Source: JASGMR01 sp963664675 (lineage in GTDB: Bacteria; Thermotogota; Thermotogae; Petrotogales; Kosmotogaceae). From it: 64,000 nt of DNA. Of the stretch, positions 1-8,363 are shown piece after piece. Where the stretch lies: contig CAXXLB010000002.1 of NCBI GenBank assembly GCA_963664675.2, positions 248,001-312,000 on the forward strand, read 5' to 3'. Within the stretch, counting starts at the first letter, position 1. Each line of letters opens with the position of its first letter. The notes beneath the pieces were generated by a model. It worked only from the letters and a program-made list of their open reading frames with translations. It ran no database searches and was not told where the DNA came from. Made by a program: the position numbers and the translations under genes.

Positions 1-619
1 AGAGTTTTTTCTGAGTCTCGATTGAATAATTATTATACAGAAAAGAATCATCAACTTGCCTGGAAGCAAAAATTCTTTTTGTTAAATCGATGAGATCATC
101 TTTAAAGGTAGAAATAAGATTTTCTATTTTGCTTTCTGTTATTCCATAATCATAAATATCCAGAAAATAATCATATGGATTTTCAACGTATCCATTCGCG
201 GCAGCAATTTCTTTAGATAGTTCAATGTTGTCCTTTAAATAGGGTTTAAAAATTTCGTAATTTTCTTCTTTTTTTGCCTTTAACCAATAAAACTGAGCTC
301 TGGAAATTGCTTTTGTATATTTTAAGTAAAGTTCAGGAGGAATATTTTTGAGTTTTTTGTAATTTCTGAAAATCAAGCTATAAATTCTTTTATTCACTTG
401 ATTCAATTCATCCGGATTGATTTTATCCATTATTTCTTCTGTTTCATTAGAAGTGCTTTTTCTCTGATATTCAGAAGAAAGATATCCTATGACTTCCGAC
501 CTGTCACTTCCCGAATCCGGAGGAAGATAAGTTCTTTGATCCCATTGAAGAAGTGATAGAGCGGAATTCAAATAAGAAATTTCATTAAATTTTTTCAACA
601 GCTTTTCGATATTTTCCAT
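1..619 (-). CDS. Carboxypeptidase Taq (M32 family), N-terminal part
   Basis: This is the first 206 codons of a gene that runs off the left edge. The ATG (617-619 read in reverse) follows a GAGGTGATC ribosome site and starts M-E-N-I-E-K-L. Near residues 19-46 it carries the block LSLLQWDQRTYLPPDSG followed by R and a YLSSEY stretch. That matches the conserved N-terminal LxWDxxTxMPxxG region of M32 metallocarboxypeptidases, which remove C-terminal residues from peptides in the cytosol. The HEXXH zinc motif would lie outside the window, so activity cannot be judged. A TATAAT lies only about 7 bases before the ribosome site, implying a very short leader. Confidence 0.8.
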   Translation of the reverse strand, partial: MENIEKLLKKFNEISYLNSALSLLQWDQRTYLPPDSGSDRSEVIGYLSSEYQRKSTSNETEEIMDKINPDELNQVNKRIYSLIFRNYKKLKNIPPELYLKYTKAISRAQFYWLKAKKEENYEIFKPYLKDNIELSKEIAAANGYVENPYDYFLDIYDYGITESKIENLISTFKDDLIDLTKRIFASRQVDDSFLYNNYSIETQKKL

Positions 620-914
620 AAAATTTGATCACCTCATTCGATTATAATATATATCTTAAAGCGAAAAATAAAATTTACAGCGATTTTTGGATGAGAAATA
701 TTTGTATTACTATTTTTAAATATCTACGATTAAAGATAGTTATAGCCTATTATTGATAATATTCGTTGTTTTTGAAATAAAAGTGAAAGAATACGCATGT
801 TATTTTAACAAAACGTAAAATTACGGTAATCGAAAATAATCAATTGTAGATTACAATAATCATGAAATAGGAGAAATAGTTGAACCCCAATGTCACGATT
901 AATGTATAAATGCT
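620..914. other. Intergenic stretch between divergent genes
   Basis: Very AT-rich DNA with no ORF that has a ribosome site. It holds the reverse promoter of the M32 gene (TATAAT read in reverse at 641-646) and the forward promoter of the small RNA candidate. The latter has TTGAAC at 880-885, a 17-base spacer and TGTATA at 903-908. Nothing else was recognised between them. Confidence 0.5.
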
Positions 915-1004
915 AACCCCACCCCTGTTCGAAAAGATATTTCCCCGTTGTGGAAAATTGATTTTACGACCAAAGCGATCCCTTCCCCAGGATCGCTTTT
1001 TTAA
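915..1004 (+). ncRNA. Candidate C-rich small RNA upstream of ruvC
   Basis: A promoter-like pair (TTGAAC 880-885, 17 bases, TGTATA 903-908) is followed by about 90 bases with no ORF. These end in a perfect 10-bp terminator hairpin (arms 972-981 and 990-999) and a T run. The RNA would carry several unpaired-looking C runs: ACCCCACCCC near 916, TTTCCCC near 941-955, and CTTCCCCA in the terminator loop. C-rich loops that bind Shine-Dalgarno sequences are known in Gram-positive regulatory RNAs. Assigning that role here is inference. It could instead be an attenuated 5' leader of ruvC, because the ruvC start lies 54 bases past the T run on the same strand. Confidence 0.45.
972..1004 (+). terminator. 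Intrinsic terminator before ruvC
   Basis: Arms AAAGCGATCC (972-981) and GGATCGCTTT (990-999) pair perfectly around an 8-base C-rich loop. A run of T follows. It lies upstream of ruvC with no protein gene before it on this strand, so it ends either a small RNA or a conditional ruvC leader. Confidence 0.85.
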
Positions 1005-1057
1005 TTATTAATTTTTTTCTTCAATTATTATGATTTAATATAATTGGAGGTGTCAGT

Positions 1058-1600
1058 TTGAGTAATTATAATTATAAAATACTTGGAATCGATCCGGGAT
1101 TTGGAAGAATGGGCTATGGAATAATAGGAATAACCGGCTCCAGGGTTTCCTGTTTGAATTACGGAGTAATAGAAACCGATCCTAGCTGGGAACTGCCGGA
1201 AAGGATAGTATATATATATAACGATATAAAAAAAATAATCAGAGAGTTTGAACCCGAAGAATCGGCGATCGAAAAACTTTTTTTCTTCAGGAATGTTACC
1301 ACTGCGATTCATGTCAGCCAGGCTACGGGAGTTGCTATTTTGGCTTTGCAACAGGCCAAAATTCCTATTTATGAATATACTCCTTACCAGATAAAACAAT
1401 CTGTTACAGGATATGGAAAAGCCGAAAAAGGACAGATTCAAAGAACACTGAAGCTTTTTTTCAATTTAGAAAAAACACCGAAACCTGATGATGCTTCCGA
1501 TGCTTTAGCGGCAGCGTGGTGCAGATACACATCTAGATCTACATTGGGGGGTGAAAAAGTTGGTAATAAGTTTAGAATTAAAAAACAGGGAACTGAGTGA
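1058..1600 (+). CDS. ruvC: Holliday junction resolvase RuvC
   Basis: A 180-aa endonuclease that cuts four-way DNA junctions at the end of homologous recombination, acting with RuvAB in the cytosol. The four acidic metal ligands of the family are visible: D12 in GIDPG, E72 in AIEKLFF, and D145 and D148 in DDASDALAAAW. Length is normal for RuvC. The start is a TTG with GGAGGTG 6 bases upstream. The 3' end overlaps polC by about 50 bases, so the two are translated from one mRNA. A TATAAT at 1039-1044 touches the ribosome site and would give almost no leader, so the promoter at 880-908 with readthrough of the hairpin is also possible. Confidence 0.97.
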   Translation: MSNYNYKILGIDPGFGRMGYGIIGITGSRVSCLNYGVIETDPSWELPERIVYIYNDIKKIIREFEPEESAIEKLFFFRNVTTAIHVSQATGVAILALQQAKIPIYEYTPYQIKQSVTGYGKAEKGQIQRTLKLFFNLEKTPKPDDASDALAAAWCRYTSRSTLGGEKVGNKFRIKKQGTE

Positions 1601-4600
1601 TTTATATGAAAAAATTACAGGATATTTACCTGATGAAAATTATAACGAACTTAAAGTTGAGAAAATTAATATAAATACCAATAGAAGAGAAATAGTTTTT
1701 TATGTTCAAAAGAGGAATAAAGAGTTGAATTTAGAGAAACTGAATGATGAATTTAAAGGTTTTTTTAAAAAAAATTTCAATTCCTTCGTGAAAGTGATCG
1801 ATCTGGAAAACAGAAATGAAAATATGGAATTTAACATAGAGAGTTTTTATGAAATGTTACCCAGAATTTTAGTTGACAATCTCATGGTATCTAAAGTTGA
1901 GTTGAAAGAAGATAAATTTTTTATAGGATGCCCCAATGAATTTATAAAGGATTTTATAATCAAACACGAAAAAGAACTTGAGGAAAATCTTCAGAAATAC
2001 TTTTCCAGGAGCATAAGTTACAAAATATATTTGGAAGAAAACAAATTAAAAGAAGAAGATATAATTCCCCCCGAAATTGCAAAGGAAATCAGAACGGTTA
2101 AAAAAGAGAAATCCAAGAAAATTATATTGGGAAGAAGGATAAATGAGATTCCCAGACCATTGAACAGGATAAATGAAAACGACCAGAAAGTAACCGTTTC
2201 CGGAGAAATTGTTGAAATAGATTCAAGAACGGGGAGGTTCAATGTTATAACATTTGTTTTAACGGATTATACGAGTTCGATTACTTGTAAAGCTGTGGGT
2301 GAAGATGCGAAAATTCTTATTGACAATCTTTCAGAAGGGGATGAAGTTATCATTAGAGGTTTTCTGGATAATAATGATAAATATATAAAGGAAAGATACA
2401 TAAGTGTTAAAGATTTGAGCAAATCATCTCTTAAAAAAAGAAAGGATCTGAGTGAAGAGAAAAGAGTAGAACTACATTTACATACGAAAATGAGTATGGT
2501 CGATGCTACTACGGATATAAAAAAGTTGTTTAAAACCTTAAAGGACTGGGGACATGATTCGGTAGCACTGACTGATCACGGTGTGGTTCAATCAATACCT
2601 GAATTTTATTTTACGGCGAAGGAATTTGATATAAAGCCTATTTTTGGAATGGAAGGGTATTTAGTGAACGATTCTGAACCGATTTATAAATATTTCACAG
2701 ATGAAAGAATGAGAATGGATGAGGCGGTTTATACCGTTTTCGATTTGGAAACAACGGGGTTTGAATCAATAGATAACGAAATAATTGAGGTTGGAGCGGT
2801 GAAAATGCAGGGTGAAAAAATAATTGAAACCTTTTCCGCTTTCGTAAAGCCCAAACAGGAAATACCTCAAAAAGTAACGGAAATAACGGGAATAAATTAT
2901 GAAATGGTAAAAGATGCTGAGTCCGATGAAAAAGTATTGAGAGATTTTCTGGACTTTTCTAAAAATACCATTCTTGTCGCTCACAATGCGAATTTTGATT
3001 ATTCATTCATAAAGAATGTAATAAGAAGTAAAATAAATGATGAATGGGATATGCCTATAATAGATACATTAATTCTTTCACGATCACTTGTGAATTTAAA
3101 AAGTCATTCGTTGGATAGACTGATAAATTATTTTAAATTGGGAGATTTCGAACATCACAGGGCAAGTGAAGATGCGCGAGTGACCGCACAAATGTTTTTA
3201 AAATTACAGGAAATTGCTAAAAAAAAGGGAATTGAAAAAATTTGGGACTTTGATTCTCTGAGAAACAAAGAAGCTTATAAGAAAGCTCCAAGATACCATA
3301 TCACAATGTTGGCAGCAAATGAGACCGGTCTCAAAAATCTTTACAAATTAGTCAGTATATCTCATACGGAGGATTTCTATTTCACTCCGAGAGTTTTTAA
3401 GAGTATTCTTGATAAATACAGAAATGGTCTTCTGATTGGATCGGCTTGTGTAAGTGGATTGCTTTCTCAGACGTATCTTTCATCGGTGTCCGAAAAGGAA
3501 TTGGAAGAAACGGCAAAATATTTTGATTACATAGAAATTATGCCTCTTGATATTTATGGAGGTGTCAAGAAAGAAACTATGAAAGATATGTACATAGAAT
3601 TTTATCGTATTGGGAAAAAATTTAATATTCCCGTTGTAATGACTGGGGATGTTCATTATATAGAACCTCATGAGGAATTATTCAGATCTGTTATACAAGC
3701 CGCAGAAAAAGGAAGAGAGAAAACTTTTGACAAGCAACCTCCTTTATATTTAAGGACAACGGAAGAGATGCTTGAAAAAGCATATGAAATCTTCGAAGAT
3801 GAAAAAATTGCAAAAGAGATAGTAATTGATAACACCAGAAAAATAGTTTCAAGAATAAAAGAATTAGTTCCAGTGAAAGGTGTTTTGAATCCCCCGAAAA
3901 TAGATGGTGCCGAAGAAAAAGTAAGAAATATAACGTATGAAACTGCCAGGAAAATATACGGGGAGCCTCTTCCGGAAATTATTCAGGAAAGAATAGAAGT
4001 TGAACTTCATGCGATTATAGATAATGGTTATGCCGTACTGTATTTGATAGCAGCCGATATGGTAAAAAAATCTAATGAGGATGGATATATAGTCGGTTCC
4101 AGAGGTTCAGTAGGGAGTTCGTTGGTGGCCAATTTAATGGGAATCACCGAGGTTAATCCTTTGTTACCCCATTACGTTTGTCCAAATTGCAAATATTCAG
4201 AGTTCATAGAAGAACCATATTATGAATCCGGTTATGATCTACCCAGAAAGGAATGCCCGCATTGCGGGATGGATTTGCAGAAAAACGGTCAGAGAATCCC
4301 GTTCGAAACTTTTTTGGGTTTTGGAGGGGGAAAAGTACCGGATATCGATTTGAATTTTTCGGGAGAATATCAGGAAAGAGCACATAGATTTTTAGAAGAA
4401 ATGTTCGGCAGAGATCACGTTTTTAGAGCCGGAACGATAGGAACTCTGGCGGAAAAAACGGCGTATGGATTCATCAATGCCTATACAGAATTGAAAGGAA
4501 CATACTTTACCAACGCGGAAAAAAGGACGATTGTAAAAAATCTTGTTGGTGTAAAAAGAACGACCGGACAACATCCCGGTGGATTGGTTATCGTTCCAAA

Positions 4601-5762
4601 AGACAGAGAAATTTATGAATTTTCTCCATATCAATTTCCCGCCAATGATAAAAATTCAAGAACATACACGACCCATTTTGCATATGAGTATATACACAAC
4701 GATTTAATAAAAATGGATGCACTGGGACATGACGACCCAACGTTTATTAAGATGCTGGGTGATCTAACAGGGGTAGATCCCACGAAGATACCCATGGACG
4801 ACAGCGATACGCTTTCTATATTCAATTCTCTGGACAAATTGAATCTCCAGGCAAAAAATATAAATACCACTGTTGGAACACTGGGCGTACCGGAATTTGG
4901 TACATATTTTGTTAGAAGTATGTTGGAAGATACGAGGCCTAAATCTTTTGGTGAACTGGTTAGAATATCAGGATTATCTCACGGAACGAATGTTTGGGTT
5001 AGTAATTCAAAAGATCTTATTGCATCAAAGAGGGTAACACTATCTCAAGTAATAGCTTGTAGAGACGATATAATGAACTACTTGATAAGTAAAAAGATAG
5101 ATCCCGAAAAATCCTTTAAAATAATGGAAAAAGTGAGAAAAGGCAAAGGTTTGAATGATGAGGAAATAAAATTAATGCAAAAGTACAATGTGCCCGAGTG
5201 GTTTATCGATTCCTGTCATAAGATCAAATATCTTTTTCCAAAAGCACACGCGGCAGCTTATGTAAGTATGGGTTATAGAGTTGCATATTTTAAAGTTCAT
5301 TATCCTATAGCATATTACGCTTCTTATTTTTCGATAAGGGGTTCGGAGTTCGATGTAAAGCTTGCAATAAACGGGGTTAGTGCTATTAATAATGAATTAT
5401 CAAGGTTGAGGGCCCTTTCGGATAAAAATGTTAAGGACTTTTCAAGAGAATCGTGTTTGGAGGTAACGAGGGAAATGCTTCTCAGGGGGTACAATTTTTT
5501 ACCGGTTGATCTTTATAAATCGGAAGCGAATAATTTTGTTATAGAAGATGAAAAATATCTGCGTATTCCTTTTAACAGATTACCAAATTTGGGAACCAAG
5601 GCCGCTTTTTCAATAATTGATGAGAGAGACAAAAGACCTTTCAGTTCTGTTGAGGATCTTTTGAAAAGAACACTTGTCAATAAAACAGCCCTTGAGGTTT
5701 TGCGTGAATTCGATTCATTGAAAGGGATGCCAGAACTTGATCAATTGAATCTTTTTGGGTAA
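1551..5762 (+). CDS. polC: DNA polymerase III alpha subunit, PolC type
   Basis: A replicative polymerase of about 1400 aa with the PolC domain order. An N-terminal region and an OB-fold segment (around 215-285) come first. The PHP domain follows, starting VELHLHTKMSMVDA, with the DEDD proofreading exonuclease inserted in it (FDLETTGFESIDNEIIEVG near 400). After the rest of PHP come the polymerase core with a four-cysteine zinc site (CPNC/CPHC) and the palm aspartates in KVPDIDLNFSG. The protein ends in QLNLFG, a textbook beta-clamp-binding tail. The start is GTG at 1551 inside ruvC. A TTG at 1560 has better spacing from the GGGGGGTG, so the first residues are uncertain. Confidence 0.97.
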   Translation: MKKLVISLELKNRELSDLYEKITGYLPDENYNELKVEKININTNRREIVFYVQKRNKELNLEKLNDEFKGFFKKNFNSFVKVIDLENRNENMEFNIESFYEMLPRILVDNLMVSKVELKEDKFFIGCPNEFIKDFIIKHEKELEENLQKYFSRSISYKIYLEENKLKEEDIIPPEIAKEIRTVKKEKSKKIILGRRINEIPRPLNRINENDQKVTVSGEIVEIDSRTGRFNVITFVLTDYTSSITCKAVGEDAKILIDNLSEGDEVIIRGFLDNNDKYIKERYISVKDLSKSSLKKRKDLSEEKRVELHLHTKMSMVDATTDIKKLFKTLKDWGHDSVALTDHGVVQSIPEFYFTAKEFDIKPIFGMEGYLVNDSEPIYKYFTDERMRMDEAVYTVFDLETTGFESIDNEIIEVGAVKMQGEKIIETFSAFVKPKQEIPQKVTEITGINYEMVKDAESDEKVLRDFLDFSKNTILVAHNANFDYSFIKNVIRSKINDEWDMPIIDTLILSRSLVNLKSHSLDRLINYFKLGDFEHHRASEDARVTAQMFLKLQEIAKKKGIEKIWDFDSLRNKEAYKKAPRYHITMLAANETGLKNLYKLVSISHTEDFYFTPRVFKSILDKYRNGLLIGSACVSGLLSQTYLSSVSEKELEETAKYFDYIEIMPLDIYGGVKKETMKDMYIEFYRIGKKFNIPVVMTGDVHYIEPHEELFRSVIQAAEKGREKTFDKQPPLYLRTTEEMLEKAYEIFEDEKIAKEIVIDNTRKIVSRIKELVPVKGVLNPPKIDGAEEKVRNITYETARKIYGEPLPEIIQERIEVELHAIIDNGYAVLYLIAADMVKKSNEDGYIVGSRGSVGSSLVANLMGITEVNPLLPHYVCPNCKYSEFIEEPYYESGYDLPRKECPHCGMDLQKNGQRIPFETFLGFGGGKVPDIDLNFSGEYQERAHRFLEEMFGRDHVFRAGTIGTLAEKTAYGFINAYTELKGTYFTNAEKRTIVKNLVGVKRTTGQHPGGLVIVPKDREIYEFSPYQFPANDKNSRTYTTHFAYEYIHNDLIKMDALGHDDPTFIKMLGDLTGVDPTKIPMDDSDTLSIFNSLDKLNLQAKNINTTVGTLGVPEFGTYFVRSMLEDTRPKSFGELVRISGLSHGTNVWVSNSKDLIASKRVTLSQVIACRDDIMNYLISKKIDPEKSFKIMEKVRKGKGLNDEEIKLMQKYNVPEWFIDSCHKIKYLFPKAHAAAYVSMGYRVAYFKVHYPIAYYASYFSIRGSEFDVKLAINGVSAINNELSRLRALSDKNVKDFSRESCLEVTREMLLRGYNFLPVDLYKSEANNFVIEDEKYLRIPFNRLPNLGTKAAFSIIDERDKRPFSSVEDLLKRTLVNKTALEVLREFDSLKGMPELDQLNLFG

Positions 5763-5772
5763 TATTTATTAT

Positions 5773-6840
5773 ATGGAATTCAGTATAAAAAATGTTGATT
5801 TGATAAGAATTATTGAGATATGTGAAAATTTTTCGGGTACGATAGAGCCTGGGTACAGGTTCATGAGTCTGTATTACAATAAAGGACTGAAAATCTTTTC
5901 ATCTGAAGGATGTGCAAAGATCGAAATAAACTTTCCAACGGTTAATATAGTCCCTTTTAGCGGGACATACATAATTTCGATAGATTACATAAAATCCCTG
6001 GTAGACAAAAAAGGTTCCGATGATGAGTACATTTCTTTTCAGGGAGATAAAAGGGATCTCAGAATTAAGACCTCTGAGGACCAATTGATTTTAAAAAATT
6101 GCTGTTTGGAAGGATTTCCCGAAATGGAAAGAAAATTCGAAAAATTGTTTAAAATAAGTCGAAGAGATTTTATTGATAAATTAAATTTTGTTTCTTCTAT
6201 TAATTATGATGAAGTACCTGCTGATATTGAAAGAATAGGGGACAAAGTATTATTTTCGAGTAATAGTGGAAATATAACTCTTCTATCTTTTTATGAGTAT
6301 TCTTTTGAAAAAGATGATAATTTCAATTTTGTTTTACCATACACCACTTCCAGGCATTTAGTGAAATCAATGGAAAAGATAAAAACCGAAGAGCTTTTTT
6401 TTGGAGAAGGAATTTCTGAGGGTGGTATAAAAACAGGTAAAATTCTCATTTCTTTTTGTACTGATAAAAATCTTCATGAATCTAGTTTTAAAGATCTGGA
6501 AATTTTTAATGATAGACAATCAAGAGTAATTAAGAAAAAGGTTTTTTCGGATTGTTTAAAAAAGGTGGGTAATTTTATCAGAAGAGGATATAAAGCTATC
6601 TTGATATCGGATAAAGATGGCTTAAGAGTTTATTTGAAATTGGGTGAAACGGAATTTCAAACGTTTATCTCAAGAGATAGATTCGAAGATTTTGTAACCA
6701 TAATTCAACCACATTTATTGCGTTCTGCCATAAGCAGATTAAAAACACAAAATCTTTATCTCTTTAAAAGAGGAGATTTTCTGTATATTTCTAACAAAAA
6801 CAGAGAAAAAGTGATAATAATACCTATAATGAAAAATTAA
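5773..6840 (+). CDS. Divergent DNA polymerase III beta clamp-like protein
   Basis: A 355-aa protein directly behind polC. Length and layout resemble a DnaN sliding clamp. It begins MEFSIKNVDLIRI like DnaN. A central segment (FPEMERKFEKLFKISRRDFIDKL, then FVLPYTTSRHLVKSM) resembles the start of clamp domain 2 and the interdomain strand. It ends in a hydrophobic strand, KVIIIPIM, where DnaN has its MPMR-type end. The similarity is by eye and weak, so it may be a second clamp, a clamp regulator or a degenerate paralogue. I chose ATG 5773 over TTG 5755 because the DnaN-like start lies there. No ribosome site is seen; coupling to the polC stop 10 bases earlier is likely. It converges on osmC. Confidence 0.55.
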   Translation: MEFSIKNVDLIRIIEICENFSGTIEPGYRFMSLYYNKGLKIFSSEGCAKIEINFPTVNIVPFSGTYIISIDYIKSLVDKKGSDDEYISFQGDKRDLRIKTSEDQLILKNCCLEGFPEMERKFEKLFKISRRDFIDKLNFVSSINYDEVPADIERIGDKVLFSSNSGNITLLSFYEYSFEKDDNFNFVLPYTTSRHLVKSMEKIKTEELFFGEGISEGGIKTGKILISFCTDKNLHESSFKDLEIFNDRQSRVIKKKVFSDCLKKVGNFIRRGYKAILISDKDGLRVYLKLGETEFQTFISRDRFEDFVTIIQPHLLRSAISRLKTQNLYLFKRGDFLYISNKNREKVIIIPIMKN

Positions 6841-7238
6841 GTATATATAAAATCAACATCGTAATCAATTTTTGCGACAGAAGATATTGTGCTGAATACG
6901 GAACAATATTTGGCCGCTAAATCAACGGCCTGAATCAACCCCTTTTCTTTTTCGGCATTTGTGATGATTATATTTATTTTGACTTCTTTAAGCGTTGTCG
7001 GAATTTCTTCTCTTTTTTCTCCCGATATTTTTATTTCTACGGATTTAAAATCTATTCTTTTTTTATTGGCGATTCCTAAGAAAGTTGCATAAAGGCAGGA
7101 GCCCAATGATCCCAGGAGCATATCATAAGGTACGACTTCTCCCTTTTCGATTCCTATTTTTATTTCTCCATTTTTTGCATACAATATGCCTTTAAATTTG
7201 TTTGAAAATTCCAGTTTTACATTTGTTTTTGCACCCAT
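6837..7238 (-). CDS. OsmC/Ohr family peroxide-handling protein
   Basis: A 133-aa cytosolic protein of the OsmC fold, last gene of a five-gene reverse operon. Two cysteines sit in the expected contexts, one in LLGSLGSCLYATFLG and one in AAKYCSVFST. These form the redox pair that reduces organic peroxides in characterised members. Without a search it cannot be placed in the Ohr, OsmC or YhfA branch. It starts with ATG after GGAGAT. Its stop overlaps that of the clamp-like gene on the other strand by 4 bases. Confidence 0.85.
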   Translation of the reverse strand: MGAKTNVKLEFSNKFKGILYAKNGEIKIGIEKGEVVPYDMLLGSLGSCLYATFLGIANKKRIDFKSVEIKISGEKREEIPTTLKEVKINIIITNAEKEKGLIQAVDLAAKYCSVFSTISSVAKIDYDVDFIYT

Positions 7239-7250
7239 TAAAAATCTCCT

Positions 7251-7556
7251 CTATACATATTCTTCAAAAATAAATTTAAGAAGATCCATTGTATTTTCCT
7301 TTCCGGTGTTTCCTATTAAGATCAGATAGAATCTTTGAAAATCTAAAAGCATAGGAATTACGGTTACAGGAATATTGTTAACATTTGTTGTGCTTCTTGA
7401 ATTTGTTCCTCTGGCCAGAGAGATGGACATTGGAGGAATTTTTACCGGGGGTAAATCCAGGATGGGAATTTCATTTTCATCGAGCACATAAACATCTAAA
7501 CCTGTACTTATTTTCAATTTAGAAATTAATTCAATAATTCTATCTGTAATATTCAA
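7251..7556 (-). CDS. Uncharacterised 101-aa protein
   Basis: A small soluble protein I do not recognise, between queH and the OsmC gene in the same operon. It begins with an amphipathic helix (MNITDRIIELISKLKISTG), then a DVYVLDENEIPI strand. A proline-rich LPPVKIPPM turn and a hydrophobic strand (FYLILIGNTG) follow. It looks like a small alpha/beta sensory fold such as a truncated GAF/PAS module, but that is only an impression. It starts with ATG after a GGGAT-containing ribosome site four bases downstream of queH, so it is co-translated. No signal peptide or membrane segment is present. Confidence 0.6.
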   Translation of the reverse strand: MNITDRIIELISKLKISTGLDVYVLDENEIPILDLPPVKIPPMSISLARGTNSRSTTNVNNIPVTVIPMLLDFQRFYLILIGNTGKENTMDLLKFIFEEYV

Positions 7557-7560
7557 GGGA

Positions 7561-8358
7561 TCATCTCCTAATTTCTACTCGGCAACTGTAACCAGGACAT
7601 TTTAACCATTTAGAATATAATTCAAGTTTTCTTGAATTATATTCATCTATAATGAGTTTACCAGGTTTTACTATTCCTAACAATTGTTTTAAGTTCGTCA
7701 GATGAGGAGGTAAATAATCGGAATAAACGAGGGATTTACCTCTGAATTTCCATAAATTTTTAAAAGAAAAAAAATGCTCGTATAAATTTTTAAAGTCCTT
7801 TTTATCTCTTTCTATACTTTTTAAATTTTGATTTATGAGTCCGTATAAACAACCGCAATAATTCTGTATATAAATTTTCTCCTTCATTTGATTTCTGGCA
7901 AGTGATTGAGGAAATATTTTTTTGTAATTTTCAGAAAAGAACTTTATTTTATATTTTTTCGAGATCTCATTACCTATGGAAGAAATTTTTTCATAGATCT
8001 TTTTGGGACTTGCCATTAAAGTGGTAGAAAAGGAATAATAATTATTTTCCAGGGCCTTTTTCGCAGTATTTTCCAACCTGAGTTGAATACACTTCTCGCA
8101 TCTTGATGAATTTTCTTCCTGCCTGTAAAATTCTTTTGTCTTTTCTATAAAAAAATTTTTATCGTATGTACTTTCAATTTTTTTTAAATTAAATTCATTA
8201 TTCAAAAAATCCACATCACGATATCTTTTGATATATTCTTCGTATGGAAATATATTTGGATTATAAAAATATGTTTTTATTTCCAGTTTTTTGTTTTCAA
8301 TAGCTTTTAATGTTACATATTCATCAATCGCACAGCATATATGTAAAAATAATTTCAT
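7561..8358 (-). CDS. queH: Epoxyqueuosine reductase QueH
   Basis: This protein reduces epoxyqueuosine to queuosine in tRNA, the last step of Q modification, using an Fe-S cofactor. The QueH (former DUF208) signature is clear. There is a CC pair at residues 8-9 (LHICCA), a CEKC pair near residue 90 (SSRCEKCIQLR), the TTLMASPKK block and a QNYCGCLYGL block. At 265 aa it is longer than the usual 180-220 aa. The extra C-terminal part includes a further cysteine pair in CPGYSC. It starts 5 bases after the upstream HhH gene stops. Confidence 0.9.
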   Translation of the reverse strand: MKLFLHICCAIDEYVTLKAIENKKLEIKTYFYNPNIFPYEEYIKRYRDVDFLNNEFNLKKIESTYDKNFFIEKTKEFYRQEENSSRCEKCIQLRLENTAKKALENNYYSFSTTLMASPKKIYEKISSIGNEISKKYKIKFFSENYKKIFPQSLARNQMKEKIYIQNYCGCLYGLINQNLKSIERDKKDFKNLYEHFFSFKNLWKFRGKSLVYSDYLPPHLTNLKQLLGIVKPGKLIIDEYNSRKLELYSKWLKCPGYSCRVEIRR

Positions 8359-8363
8359 ACTTT

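Noticed and set aside
1039..1044. TATAAT just before ruvC as its promoter
   Set aside because: The -35 region is poor and transcription would start within the ribosome site; kept only as a remark.
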